Counted from the first letter of the stretch, positions 8,913-17,463 are shown. The stretch: 64,000 nt of DNA from Prochlorococcus sp. AG-347-E03 (GCA_003279115.1 QCBG01000001.1:1-64000); one strand, 5' to 3'. Numbers and translations are program-made. Notes: generated by a model from the sequence alone, not told the origin.

Positions 8913-10004
8913 TTAAACTTCCTTTATCATTCTCTTAATTAACATTGCTTGTCCACTTACAAGATGAATAACAGTATATTTATTTGGCATTTTTTCAATA
9001 AATTCGTACATAGCGGCTAAAGCACCAGACAAGAACGGAGCATGTCCTGGATCTTCAACAATAATAATTCCATTGTCTACCAGTTTTTTATCTACAGCCT
9101 CCAAAGCAGAACAAACAGCTTCATATAGATCAACATCTATATTAGCAAAAGCAATTTTCTGAATTTCCCTTAATGGATCTTCCTCACATATATTTCTTTT
9201 TATTGTCGTAACATTTTGGTATCTTTTTAGAAATCTTTGATGAACTTTATCTCTTCCATCAGTTTTGTGTGTATTTTTAAAATAATAATCCCCACTCTGA
9301 AAAGCTTCATCATAATTAAATCCATCAAAAGTATCATAAAAATAAAATTTTTTAGATGAATTTAAAGTAGATAATTGTCGTAATTGGATACATCCTGAAG
9401 ATCCCATAAAACATCCAATTTCAACATAATCACCACTAACTGATTCTAATTGAGTAACAATTTGCATTAAGATACTAGCGTCTAATCCATAACCAGAACA
9501 AAATTTAAATATTCCTTCTTCTTTTTGAATCATTGATTCACTTTTAATTGTTCTTCTCATTTCAGGAATAAAATTCCAAGATCTACTAGGGACTATACCA
9601 GCGCAACTTTGAACAGGAATTTTATTTTTATAAGCTATTCTTAAAAATCTAATATTCTTATCATATTGATCAGTCAGCCAAAATATTTTTGAATAATCTA
9701 AAGGATTTAAAGAATTAATTTCACTAGATGAGAAAATATTAAGTGAAGGGAACTTTTTAAATAAATATTTTTTATGCTCATCACAAACAATGACTATAGA
9801 ATTCTTTGAAGGTTTTTCTTGCTTTAAAATTCTTATAACCATTCTTAATGGAGTATTAGTAGTATTAACTTCCAATCTTCTTTCAAATAATAATGTTAGG
9901 CCAGTATCAGCAAATATTTCAAAAAAGAGATCCTTAAAACTGATTTCAAATAAATGTTTAAAAATTTTTCTTGCAAATCTTACAGAATAAATAAGTTTTT
10001 TCAT
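8913..10004 (-). CDS. TylF/MycF-like O-methyltransferase with N-terminal extension
   Basis: Residues about 165-360 carry the features of the TylF (macrocin O-methyltransferase) family: SAM loop GDYVEIGCFMGSSG at 191-204, YDTFDGF at 223-229, the metal-binding region ANIDVDLYEA at 287-296 and IIVEDPGHAPFLSGA. These enzymes methylate sugar hydroxyls, which fits a glycan island. The first 165 residues are extra and look like a small Rossmann-type fold (SIVIVCDEHKKYLF) without a clear catalytic motif. The gene points toward the island, away from tRNA-Ala. Confidence 0.65.
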   Translation of the reverse strand: MKKLIYSVRFARKIFKHLFEISFKDLFFEIFADTGLTLLFERRLEVNTTNTPLRMVIRILKQEKPSKNSIVIVCDEHKKYLFKKFPSLNIFSSSEINSLNPLDYSKIFWLTDQYDKNIRFLRIAYKNKIPVQSCAGIVPSRSWNFIPEMRRTIKSESMIQKEEGIFKFCSGYGLDASILMQIVTQLESVSGDYVEIGCFMGSSGCIQLRQLSTLNSSKKFYFYDTFDGFNYDEAFQSGDYYFKNTHKTDGRDKVHQRFLKRYQNVTTIKRNICEEDPLREIQKIAFANIDVDLYEAVCSALEAVDKKLVDNGIIIVEDPGHAPFLSGALAAMYEFIEKMPNKYTVIHLVSGQAMLIKRMIKEV

Positions 10005-10131
10005 TTATTAATTAAATTAAATAAATAGATCTTTAGATTATAAACTCTAAGATTTTTTAATCCAAATTATTTAAAAAAAATTATTTTTTTAAATACTCAA
10101 GGCCAGTTCTTGAAACCACTTCCACATTAAT

Positions 10132-10323
10132 TTAGATTTTTCTCTTATTGTCTTTTCTCCAACCAATATTAGTTAGGAGAGTACTTCTGCCGTTTTCATC
10201 ATTTCTATCTATTTGCATAACCATCTTGCCGCCGACCTCTCGACCCCTTAAATTCCACCCTTTTCCTCAATCGCCGCGAATGTCGGCTCTTAAACTTTTG
10301 ACCCAATCGAGAGTTGTTGCCAT
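10132..10323 (-). pseudogene. Probable N-terminal relic of a tyrosine-type integrase
   Basis: Starting from ATG at 10323 the minus strand reads MATTLDWVKSLRADIRGD, then an in-frame TGA at codon 19, then GKGWNLRGREVGGKMVMQ and a further stretch to TAA at 10132. From memory this resembles the extreme N-terminus of picocyanobacterial site-specific recombinases; no catalytic Arg/His/Tyr region is present. It starts 138 bases downstream of tRNA-Ala and reads the same way, the usual layout for an element inserted at a tRNA 3' end. A shifted frame continues for some codons beyond the stop (KLMWKWFQELALSI), consistent with decay. Base composition is less AT-rich than the island. The identification needs a protein search. 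Confidence 0.45.
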
Positions 10324-10461
10324 AACTTAACTTTCATTAATAATCCCATTGCGAGAATTATTGCGGAATTTAGCTATATCGTCAACTATCAACCTATATC
10401 AGTCTAATCATTAGATTTATGAGAATCGCCCGAATCTATTGCTATCACTAATAAAATTCAA

Positions 10462-10534
10462 TGGAGCCAAGGGGATTTGAACCCCTGACCCCCTGCATGC
10501 CATGCAGGTGCTCTACCAGCTGAGCTATGGCCCC
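10462..10534 (-). tRNA. tRNA-Ala (anticodon GGC)
   Basis: The minus strand folds as a full cloverleaf. The acceptor GGGGCCA pairs with TGGCTCC (one G-T pair), the D arm is AGCTCAGCTGGTAGAGC, the anticodon stem CCTGC/GCAGG holds loop ATGGCAT with anticodon GGC, and the T arm is GGGGTTCAAATCCCC. The discriminator is A at 10462 and CCA is not encoded. It sits at the boundary between the polysaccharide region and core genes, with an integrase-like relic just downstream of its 3' end. Confidence 0.95.
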
Positions 10535-10898
10535 AAATCTCGAAACGTTTGTCATATCAAGCAATCTAAAGATTTCTTTCGTGACGTCCGTAATACCTAT
10601 AGTACTTTATAAGGTTTGATTCTTAAAATCGGCGCTTTAAAATGCACCTAGAGATTTACAAGTTGTAGTATGCTATCTGGGACTGTTCTTAAATATTCAC
10701 GCACCTACTAGAAATCCAAGGATAATAAATAAATAAGAGATAGAATAGTGCACTACCTAGTACCTATTTAAAAATTTTTATGAACCACTTTTGTTTTTTT
10801 TTGCCACTAGTTTTAAAATTCTTCATTGATTTTAGATCAGAAATTGCTGAATAAATTTTTTGTTGCGGTTTCATCAATAAGATCAAGAAATAAAAGCT
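10535..10898. other. Non-coding stretch upstream of tRNA-Ala
   Basis: These 364 bases lie between tRNA-Ala and the stop codon of the exported repeat protein. I see no convincing reading frame or RNA fold. The part next to the tRNA (10535-10700) is less AT-rich than most intergenic DNA here; the rest is ordinary AT-rich sequence. It must hold the tRNA promoter, since the tRNA is read toward lower coordinates. Confidence 0.5.
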
Positions 10899-12620
10899 TC
10901 ATTTTGGTGTCCCAAAACTCCAAACCAACCCAACGTCCAAGGTATTAGCATCCAGGTTCCCTTCTTTAGAAATCACTTTACCTATGCCAGTTTGAAGGCT
11001 GAAATCCTTATTTAGATTGTAATGTAATCCGACACTAGGTTTGTACAATAAGGCGCTACCGCTATCAACACCGCCACCTCCGCCTGCACCTATAAGTATC
11101 TCGCCATAGAATTGAAAGTTTTTCCAGCTCGGGGTATAAACTCCTACCCCCCAGTGTCCCTCAGAATAACCCCCAGCTCCCCCTCCATACGCACTTAACC
11201 CTTGTCCTGTCAGGTACCACCAATCACCTCCCATCCAATCGATTTTACCTCCCAAAAGTTGCATGTCACGTGGAGAGTCTCCCCTACGTTGCGCATCAAA
11301 ATACAATTGATGTGCAGGGCGGAAGCGCCATTTAGTAGTTTGTATGAGATCTGTTTCCACTAAGGGATCTCCTTTTTGATCCTGGGCAAATGTTTCCATT
11401 ACATATGCCAAATTGAATCCAACATATTGGGCATCAAAATTACCATCTGGAGCAGTGAGATAGCCACTATCCATAATTAGACTGAGATCAGTAGAAAGTC
11501 GGTATTCCAATCCTAGATTTGCACGAGCAACAAATCCTCCACTAGTTCCTACATCTCCCCCACCGGCGCCACCAACACTTAGGGAGGGGAGAAGGGACAA
11601 ACGATCGTTTTTGGTTAGAGGAAAGCGATAGCCTAGCCCGGCCAAAAGTTCGGCGTATCCGCCTACACCACCTGATGCCGCACCAGCAGTTTCAAAGGTG
11701 GCAAACCAGTTTTCATCAAGAAAGTAAGAGTACTCCACGCCAACCAGACCCAAGGAATTATCAAGTGACATTCCTGATGTAGTTTTGCTGCCACTAGCTG
11801 GAGAATATGAGCGAAAGCGGGCAGCTAGGTGCGATCGGTGGCGGCTTAAATTGGTCCATTCCTCTCCGAAGTAATCGACAGAAGTTATCCCATTAACCTC
11901 CGAATTGTTTATCAATGAACTGAAAGGGAAATCCAGTGAAAGTGCAATTGCATCGCTGGAAATATCTCCATTGGGGAACTCTACATAGGTATAATTCAGG
12001 CCTAGTAAGCCCCAGTTAAAGTCGTACTTAAGTCCTATATGAGGGCGAATATGTAACCCTCCTCCATCCCCAGCAGCACCGCCGCCGCCAGCACCCGCAT
12101 AGCCTCCAGCATCGAGAATCCAGTTATCTGTTAGATGAGTTTCAATTCCTAAAGTATATCCACCAGTAAAAAACCCTCCACGGCGTCCTGTCGCTGCACC
12201 GTAAGCAGTGATACCGCCATAAAGCCAAGGATTAAGTTTTTCGTAAGCACCTATTCCGTATAAACCCATCTTTTCGCCAGCATCTGGCATATCAATTTCC
12301 TCATAGGAAAAGCGCAAAATACGATTCCGCCAAGTTGGAGGTTTCTTGAATGCATCTAGTTTAATAATGTCTTCTATCGATTTCTCAATTTCATACTTTT
12401 CCCAAATAATTTCATCTTGCCCCTCAGAATCAAAATTAGGGTCCTTTTTTTTTAGTTTTGCATCGCTAGGATCTTCTTTTGATTTCTCAATTTCATACTT
12501 TTCCCAAATAATTTCATCTTGCCCCTTAGCCCCAAAAAATGAACTTATACTTAAATTACTAAAAAAAATAATCCAAAATATTGATCTAAAAAAAAATGTT
12601 TTTTCTCCCTTAAAAATCAC
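10899..12620 (-). CDS. Exported glycine-rich protein with three homologous repeats, probable outer-membrane barrel
   Basis: The 573-residue protein has a signal-like hydrophobic segment at about 8-30. A duplicated element GQDEIIWEKYEIEKS follows at 33-47 and 67-81. The rest is three related units of about 130-150 residues (roughly 96-233, 260-411, 430-573). Each has a Trp, a Gly-rich run ending GGY, a second Gly run (GAGGGG, GGAGGG, GAGGGGG), GLxY, and an ending like PDGNFDA followed by alternating hydrophobic residues. The alternating pattern and Gly/aromatic richness suggest beta strands and an outer-membrane location. I do not recognise a named family. Codons are visibly more GC-rich than in neighbouring genes. 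The start is GTG with AGG a few bases before. The gene stands alone beside tRNA-Ala. Confidence 0.6.
   Translation of the reverse strand: MIFKGEKTFFFRSIFWIIFFSNLSISSFFGAKGQDEIIWEKYEIEKSKEDPSDAKLKKKDPNFDSEGQDEIIWEKYEIEKSIEDIIKLDAFKKPPTWRNRILRFSYEEIDMPDAGEKMGLYGIGAYEKLNPWLYGGITAYGAATGRRGGFFTGGYTLGIETHLTDNWILDAGGYAGAGGGGAAGDGGGLHIRPHIGLKYDFNWGLLGLNYTYVEFPNGDISSDAIALSLDFPFSSLINNSEVNGITSVDYFGEEWTNLSRHRSHLAARFRSYSPASGSKTTSGMSLDNSLGLVGVEYSYFLDENWFATFETAGAASGGVGGYAELLAGLGYRFPLTKNDRLSLLPSLSVGGAGGGDVGTSGGFVARANLGLEYRLSTDLSLIMDSGYLTAPDGNFDAQYVGFNLAYVMETFAQDQKGDPLVETDLIQTTKWRFRPAHQLYFDAQRRGDSPRDMQLLGGKIDWMGGDWWYLTGQGLSAYGGGAGGYSEGHWGVGVYTPSWKNFQFYGEILIGAGGGGGVDSGSALLYKPSVGLHYNLNKDFSLQTGIGKVISKEGNLDANTLDVGLVWSFGTPK
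12379..12424 (-). repeat. 46-bp direct repeat, copy 1 (inside the exported repeat protein gene)
   Basis: It is identical to 12481-12526, offset by 102 bases (34 codons), so both copies encode the same GQDEIIWEKYEIEKS peptide in frame. It is a recent in-frame tandem duplication in the N-terminal region just after the signal segment. Confidence 0.9.
12481..12526 (-). repeat. 46-bp direct repeat, copy 2
   Basis: This is the second, identical copy of 12379-12424. Flanking bases differ, so the duplicated unit is older outside this core or the core is under selection. Confidence 0.9.
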
Positions 12621-12735
12621 GGCAAACCTTTCTAAATCTAGAAGTAGATAATAACATTACGAGTAATAACAAGAGATAATATTTAAATCTACAATTTGCG
12701 TATTAGTAAACTTTTAAACTTGCAAGTAGGTATTT

Positions 12736-13350
12736 TTAAATTTTTCTCCAAACTGCAAGTAGCTTTCCTTGAAAAACTACTTCATCCAAATTTAATTCAA
12801 TCGGTTCATATGATGGATTTGCTGCCTCTAGGAAGATTTTATTATCTTTTTTTACAAAATATTTTAATGTTGTACCAACTCCTGGAACCATTGCGCTAAC
12901 AATAGTTCCATTTCTTAAAGAATATGAATCCTTAATTGGTTCCATCAAAACCATATCTCCATCTGCGATACAGGCATCAATCATTGAGTCTCCATTTACT
13001 GTTAGCGCAAAAATATCTTTCTTTTTTAAAACTTCCGAGATATCTAAATTCTCATTTACATCGTTATATGTTTCTATTAATCCACCTGCGGCTACAGATC
13101 CCATAACAGGAATTCCATCTGTTAGTTCATCTACTATTTGAAGGGTCCTTGCTTTTCCTTCTTGCCATGAAATATAACCTTTTTCTTGTAAATGTTTTAA
13201 ACGACTTTGAATTGGAGCAGGAGATTTCAAGCCCATTGCAAGCATCATCTGCCTTATTGATGGGCTATGTTGAAAATCTTTTAAATAATTTTTTATCCAT
13301 CCATAAAGCTCGTTTTGAGCTTCTGTGAGATCCCCAGAATAATTTTCCAC
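12736..13350 (-). CDS. lexA: LexA repressor
   Basis: This is the SOS-type transcriptional repressor with autoprotease activity. The N-terminal winged helix (1 to about 70) contains SPSIRQMMLAMGLKSPAPIQSRLKHL. The cleavage site is an intact Ala88-Gly89 in SVAAGG, the catalytic Ser is S122 in NGDSMIDA and the Lys is K163 in GTTLKYF. All residues needed for self-cleavage are present, which matters because some cyanobacterial LexA proteins have lost them. The start is GTG at 13350. A LexA-box-like sequence lies 18 bases upstream, which suggests self-regulation. It is separated from argF by 63 bases, both on the minus strand. Confidence 0.92.
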   Translation of the reverse strand: MENYSGDLTEAQNELYGWIKNYLKDFQHSPSIRQMMLAMGLKSPAPIQSRLKHLQEKGYISWQEGKARTLQIVDELTDGIPVMGSVAAGGLIETYNDVNENLDISEVLKKKDIFALTVNGDSMIDACIADGDMVLMEPIKDSYSLRNGTIVSAMVPGVGTTLKYFVKKDNKIFLEAANPSYEPIELNLDEVVFQGKLLAVWRKI

Positions 13351-13367
13351 TAAATTATTGAATGACT

Positions 13368-13381
13368 AATACATTTGTACC
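13368..13381 (-). promoter_or_regulatory. Candidate LexA box
   Basis: Read on the minus strand, GGTACAAATGTATT matches the cyanobacterial LexA consensus RGTACNNNDGTWCB at all but one defined position (T where C is expected). It lies just upstream of the lexA GTG start, in the position expected for autoregulation. Confidence 0.55.
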
Positions 13382-13413
13382 TCTTTTAAGTTTAATATGC
13401 AAGAATTTATTTT

Positions 13414-14340
13414 TCACGAAAGAAGGCAAGCTAAAAGTCCTTGTTGCACATGTAATCTATTTTCAGCCTGTTGAAAAATTCTACTATTCTCACTTTCCAT
13501 CGCAGCGTCAGTTATCTCTTTATTTCTATAAGCAGGAAGGCAATGAAGAATAATTGCATCTTTATCTGCATTTGCCACTAGATCACTATCAATAGTAAAT
13601 CCATTAAAGTCTGTATCTTTTTTTTTCTTTTGATTTTCTTCACCCATAGAGGACCAAACATCTGTATATAAAACATTTGATCCTTTAGCAGCTGCATGAG
13701 GGTCATTAGAAATTTTTAGCAAATTATCATCCTTATAAATTTCACGGGCTTTTTTAATTACAAAAGGATTAGGTTCATAGCCCTTCGGACATGCAATCCT
13801 AACTTCGATTCCTAATAATGCTCCACATAAAATCAGAGAATGAGCCACATTATTTCCATCGCCTATAAATGTCAAAACTACATCTTTAAAATCAATAAAT
13901 TCCTCATGAATTGTTAAAAAATCGGCTAAGGCCTGACATGGATGTTCTAAATCTGTAAGTGCATTTATAACTGGCTTCGTAGACCACTTAGCATATTCTT
14001 CCAAATCCGAATGATCAAATGTTCTAATTGCAATAACATCACAATATCTACTTAGAACTCTCGCAGTGTCTTTAATTGGCTCACCTCTTCCTATTTGTGA
14101 TGTTGTGGGATTGAGGTCAATAGTGGTTCCACCAAGCCTAGTCATTGCAACTTGAAAACTAACTCTTGTGCGCGTTGATGACTTATCAAAAATTAATCCT
14201 AATACCTTATTGTTAAGATCAATATTGATTTTTTTATTTTTAAAATTGCTTGCTAGCTCTAGAATATGCAAAACCTCATTTGCTGACAAATCCAAGCTTG
14301 ATAGGAAATTTTTTTTAGCAAGCTTATTTGGTTTTAGCAT
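13414..14340 (-). CDS. argF: Ornithine carbamoyltransferase
   Basis: It makes citrulline from ornithine and carbamoyl phosphate in arginine synthesis, in the cytoplasm as a trimer. The carbamoyl-phosphate loop SSTRTR is at 54-59, HPCQ at 133-136, and the ornithine-side HCLPAYR is near residue 268. The length of 308 residues is normal for the family. It lies between ftsH and lexA, all three on the minus strand, with a 33-base gap from ftsH. Confidence 0.95.
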   Translation of the reverse strand: MLKPNKLAKKNFLSSLDLSANEVLHILELASNFKNKKINIDLNNKVLGLIFDKSSTRTRVSFQVAMTRLGGTTIDLNPTTSQIGRGEPIKDTARVLSRYCDVIAIRTFDHSDLEEYAKWSTKPVINALTDLEHPCQALADFLTIHEEFIDFKDVVLTFIGDGNNVAHSLILCGALLGIEVRIACPKGYEPNPFVIKKAREIYKDDNLLKISNDPHAAAKGSNVLYTDVWSSMGEENQKKKKDTDFNGFTIDSDLVANADKDAIILHCLPAYRNKEITDAAMESENSRIFQQAENRLHVQQGLLACLLS

Positions 14341-14373
14341 GAATATTTCTAGTAAGATCTAATCTAGATTCTA

Positions 14374-16260
14374 CTATGCAGGCATTTTACTCTCAGCCAA
14401 GAGAGATTTGAGATCCTCTCCTTCTATGACTTCCTCTTGAAGAATTTTTTGAGAAATCGATTCAAGAAGAGGTAAATTATTCCTCAAAATATTAAGTGCA
14501 GTTTCATGCGCATCATCAACCAAATCTCTAACCTCTTTATCTATTGCTTGAGCAGTAGCATCACTAACAGATCTTCTAGGGTTATTTCCATTTCCCAAAA
14601 ACTGGCCACCTCCTTGTTTGTCGTATGCTAGGGGACCGAGAATTTCACTCATTCCAAATGTTCCTACCATTTGTTCGGCTATATCAGTTGCTCTTTGTAA
14701 ATCATTTGAAGCTCCGGTAGTAATTTTTCCAAAGACAACTTCCTCTGCGGATCTTCCTCCAAGAAGTGTAGCTATTTGTCCCTTTAGTTCTTCCTTAGAA
14801 TTTAAGAATCTTTCTTCAGTTGGCAACTGAAGAGTATAGCCAAGTGCACTCATACCTCTTGGAACGATCGATATTTTAGCAACTTTTGAACCTCCAGGCA
14901 TAAGGTGACCAACAATTGCATGACCAACTTCGTGGTAAGCAACTACTTTCTTTTCATCATCTTGTAAAACACGACTTTTCTTTTCTAAACCAGCCACAAC
15001 CCTCTCTATTGCTTCACTTAAATCTTGTTGTTCTACACTTTTCCTTTTTGCTCTAGCAGCAAGTAAAGCAGCTTCATTCACCATATTAGCTAAATCAGCC
15101 CCTGCGAATCCACTAGTAGCTTGGGCAATTGAGTCCAAGTCTATTGAGTCTGCAAGTTTAACTTTTTTTGTATAGATCTCTAATATAGTTTTCCTCCCAG
15201 ACAAATCAGGTCTATCGACTAAAACTTGTCTGTCAAATCTTCCTGGTCTTAAAAGTGCAGCATCAAGCACCTCTGGCTGATTCGTAGCAGCAAGAACTAT
15301 AACTGGCTTGTCAGTTGATGCGAATCCATCCATTTCAGTAAGTAGCTGATTTAAAGTTTGTTCTCTCTCATCATTACCACCAACTACTCCCATTGATCCT
15401 GAACGACTCTTACCAATAGCATCTAATTCGTCAATAAAGATTATACAAGGAGCTTTTTTCTTGGCTTGCTCAAATAAATCCCTCACTCTTGCTGCACCTG
15501 CACCCACGAAAAGCTCAACAAATTCAGAACCTGAAATGATAAAGAAAGGAACCTCTGCTTCACCAGCAACAGCTTTTGAAAGAAGAGTTTTTCCTGTTCC
15601 AGGAGGTCCTACAAGAAGTACTCCTTTAGGTATACGCGCACCAATATCTGTATATCTCTCAGGCTTTTTTAAGAAATCAACTATTTCAGTTAATTCATCT
15701 TTAGCTTCATCAACTCCAGCAACATCAGCAAATGTTACTTTTGATTCATCATCAGGTACGTAAACTTTAGCTTTACTTTTTGTAAAACTAAGAGCACCTT
15801 GAGCACCTCCCCCTCCCATACTTCTTCTTGCAAAGAATTGTAAAACAAGGATGAAAATTAAGGGGGGAACAACCCAACTCAAGATCGTTGAGAAGAAATT
15901 AGGTTTTTTGGGGGGAGCAGCTGCAAATTCTACCCCTTTGTTTTCTAATCTTTGTGGAAGGTCCATATCAAAAATTGGGGTGGTTGCTAAGACAGAGGGG
16001 GCTCCTTCTTCTGCACCATTTAACTCATATCTAATTTGTTCTTGAGTAATATATGCACGCTTAACTTCTCCGTCGTTAACCTGATCTATAAATAGTGAAT
16101 ATGGAACCCTAGGAATTTGCATATTTTGATTAGGGAAAAGGCTACTAAATAAAAGTAATGCTCCAACACCAATCAAAATGATATTTACAATTCCAAAACG
16201 TCTATTAGGTTGATTATCGTCTTGTCTTATTGGCATAATTGTTGTCAAACTTGAATTCAT
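14374..16260 (-). CDS. ftsH: ATP-dependent zinc metalloprotease FtsH
   Basis: This is a membrane-anchored AAA protease that degrades membrane proteins, in cyanobacteria including damaged photosystem subunits. Two membrane helices are visible (about 22-42 and 124-143). Walker A GPPGTGKT is at 218-225, Walker B IFIDELDA at 275-282, the second region of homology follows, and the zinc site HEVGH is at 443-447. It has 628 residues, as is usual. Cyanobacteria have several ftsH paralogues; I cannot say which one from this sequence alone. About 95 bases of non-coding DNA separate it from ribD upstream. Confidence 0.95.
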   Translation of the reverse strand: MNSSLTTIMPIRQDDNQPNRRFGIVNIILIGVGALLLFSSLFPNQNMQIPRVPYSLFIDQVNDGEVKRAYITQEQIRYELNGAEEGAPSVLATTPIFDMDLPQRLENKGVEFAAAPPKKPNFFSTILSWVVPPLIFILVLQFFARRSMGGGGAQGALSFTKSKAKVYVPDDESKVTFADVAGVDEAKDELTEIVDFLKKPERYTDIGARIPKGVLLVGPPGTGKTLLSKAVAGEAEVPFFIISGSEFVELFVGAGAARVRDLFEQAKKKAPCIIFIDELDAIGKSRSGSMGVVGGNDEREQTLNQLLTEMDGFASTDKPVIVLAATNQPEVLDAALLRPGRFDRQVLVDRPDLSGRKTILEIYTKKVKLADSIDLDSIAQATSGFAGADLANMVNEAALLAARAKRKSVEQQDLSEAIERVVAGLEKKSRVLQDDEKKVVAYHEVGHAIVGHLMPGGSKVAKISIVPRGMSALGYTLQLPTEERFLNSKEELKGQIATLLGGRSAEEVVFGKITTGASNDLQRATDIAEQMVGTFGMSEILGPLAYDKQGGGQFLGNGNNPRRSVSDATAQAIDKEVRDLVDDAHETALNILRNNLPLLESISQKILQEEVIEGEDLKSLLAESKMPA

Positions 16261-16353
16261 TATAAACTAAACGATGAGTTTCCGTACCTGTATTGTTTTT
16301 TTTGGGTAAGAACCGTACGGGACTTTTAACCCATGTAAATTTCGTTTTAAAAA

Positions 16354-17448
16354 TTAATTTTCAAATGAACTCTTAACGCATATATCGCTGCCAATCAAAC
16401 TAACCTGAGAATCACTTAATTTAATAATTTCATTCATTTCTTCAAATTCAAAATCTCCAAAGGGATTCATACTATTTTCTCCACCTAAAATTTTTGGAGC
16501 AATGAAGGTAATAGTTTCCTGGATACAATTAGATTGGATAGCGGCTGTAGCCAATCTAGGACCACATTCCCACAAAACTTTATTACACCCTCTTTTAGCA
16601 AGTATTTTTGAAATTAGTTCTGGATTATCCGATGATACCTTCTCAACTTCCACACATTTTGGAATCCTTGCTAAGTAGCTTTCATCTGCTGTAGAAGAAT
16701 CATAAATTACTATAGTTTTTGCCTTATCACAATCCCAAAGATTAGCTTTTGAAGGAAGATCTAAACTTTTTGTGAAAACAACCCTCAATGGCTCAGGTAT
16801 TTTTGAACCTCTAGTTGTCAAAAATGGATTATCTTGCCTTAGTGTATTTCCACCAATGATTATCGCATCAAATTCTTCTCTAAAAGAGTGAACTAATAAC
16901 CTTGATTTTTCATTAGTAATCCACTTACTCTTACCATTTTTTAAACCAATTCTGCCATCAATGCTCATAGCCCATTTAAGGACACCAAATGCCTTTTTAG
17001 TAATATTCTTATGAATGAAAGACTTATTTAATTCTAAGGATTCTTTTTTACATAATCCTAAGTGAACCTCAATGCCAGCTTCTTTGAGGAGCCTAATACC
17101 TCTACCAGAGACTCTTTTATCTGGATCTTTAATTGATATATATATATCTTTTATACCAGAGGATATTACTTTATCTACACATGGAGGTGTTTGACCATGG
17201 TGACAGCAAGGTTCAAGATTGACATACATTGATCCACCAGATGCATCCTTTTTTAAATTTCCAAAAGCCATAGCCTCAGCATGAGGCATCCCTGCCTTGA
17301 AATGAAACCCTTCTGCAATGAGGTTTCCATTTTTATCAAGAATTACTGCTCCCACACAAGGATTAGGACTCGTTGTATTTTTGCCTAACGAAGCCAAAAA
17401 AATTGCTCTTTTCATCCATTTTGTATGGCTTACATTTTTTTCAGACAT
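16354..17448 (-). CDS. ribD: Bifunctional riboflavin biosynthesis deaminase/reductase RibD
   Basis: It carries out two steps of riboflavin synthesis: deamination and then reduction of the pyrimidine intermediate. The N-terminal deaminase has zinc ligands in HAEAMAF and EPCCHHGQTPPC with NPCVGAVI before them; the C-terminal reductase starts around residue 150 (FGVLKWAMSIDGRIG) and includes IIIGGNTLRQDNP. I prefer the ATG at 17448 (MSEKNVSHTK) over an in-frame TTG six bases earlier. It lies 15 bases after the DUF3122-like gene in the same direction. Confidence 0.93.
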   Translation of the reverse strand: MSEKNVSHTKWMKRAIFLASLGKNTTSPNPCVGAVILDKNGNLIAEGFHFKAGMPHAEAMAFGNLKKDASGGSMYVNLEPCCHHGQTPPCVDKVISSGIKDIYISIKDPDKRVSGRGIRLLKEAGIEVHLGLCKKESLELNKSFIHKNITKKAFGVLKWAMSIDGRIGLKNGKSKWITNEKSRLLVHSFREEFDAIIIGGNTLRQDNPFLTTRGSKIPEPLRVVFTKSLDLPSKANLWDCDKAKTIVIYDSSTADESYLARIPKCVEVEKVSSDNPELISKILAKRGCNKVLWECGPRLATAAIQSNCIQETITFIAPKILGGENSMNPFGDFEFEEMNEIIKLSDSQVSLIGSDICVKSSFEN

Positions 17449-17463
17449 CTCCAAAAATCAAAT

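Noticed and set aside
10148-10330. Plus-strand frame of 60 codons
   Set aside because: It lies opposite the integrase-like relic, whose minus-strand reading is much more protein-like.
1-10461. Second copy of the tRNA-Ala 3' end as an attachment site
   Set aside because: I looked for the T-arm and acceptor sequence in the island and did not see it; the other end may lie outside the window.
15461-15763. 100-codon plus-strand frame within ftsH
   Set aside because: It is antisense to the AAA domain of ftsH, which is strongly conserved; it is a shadow frame, as are similar long antisense frames in murA, ftsZ and the PIN/TRAM gene.
16261-16353. Possible small RNA or operator with CCGTACGG between ribD and ftsH
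   Set aside because: The 8-base palindrome and a half copy nearby are too short to support a call without comparison to relatives.
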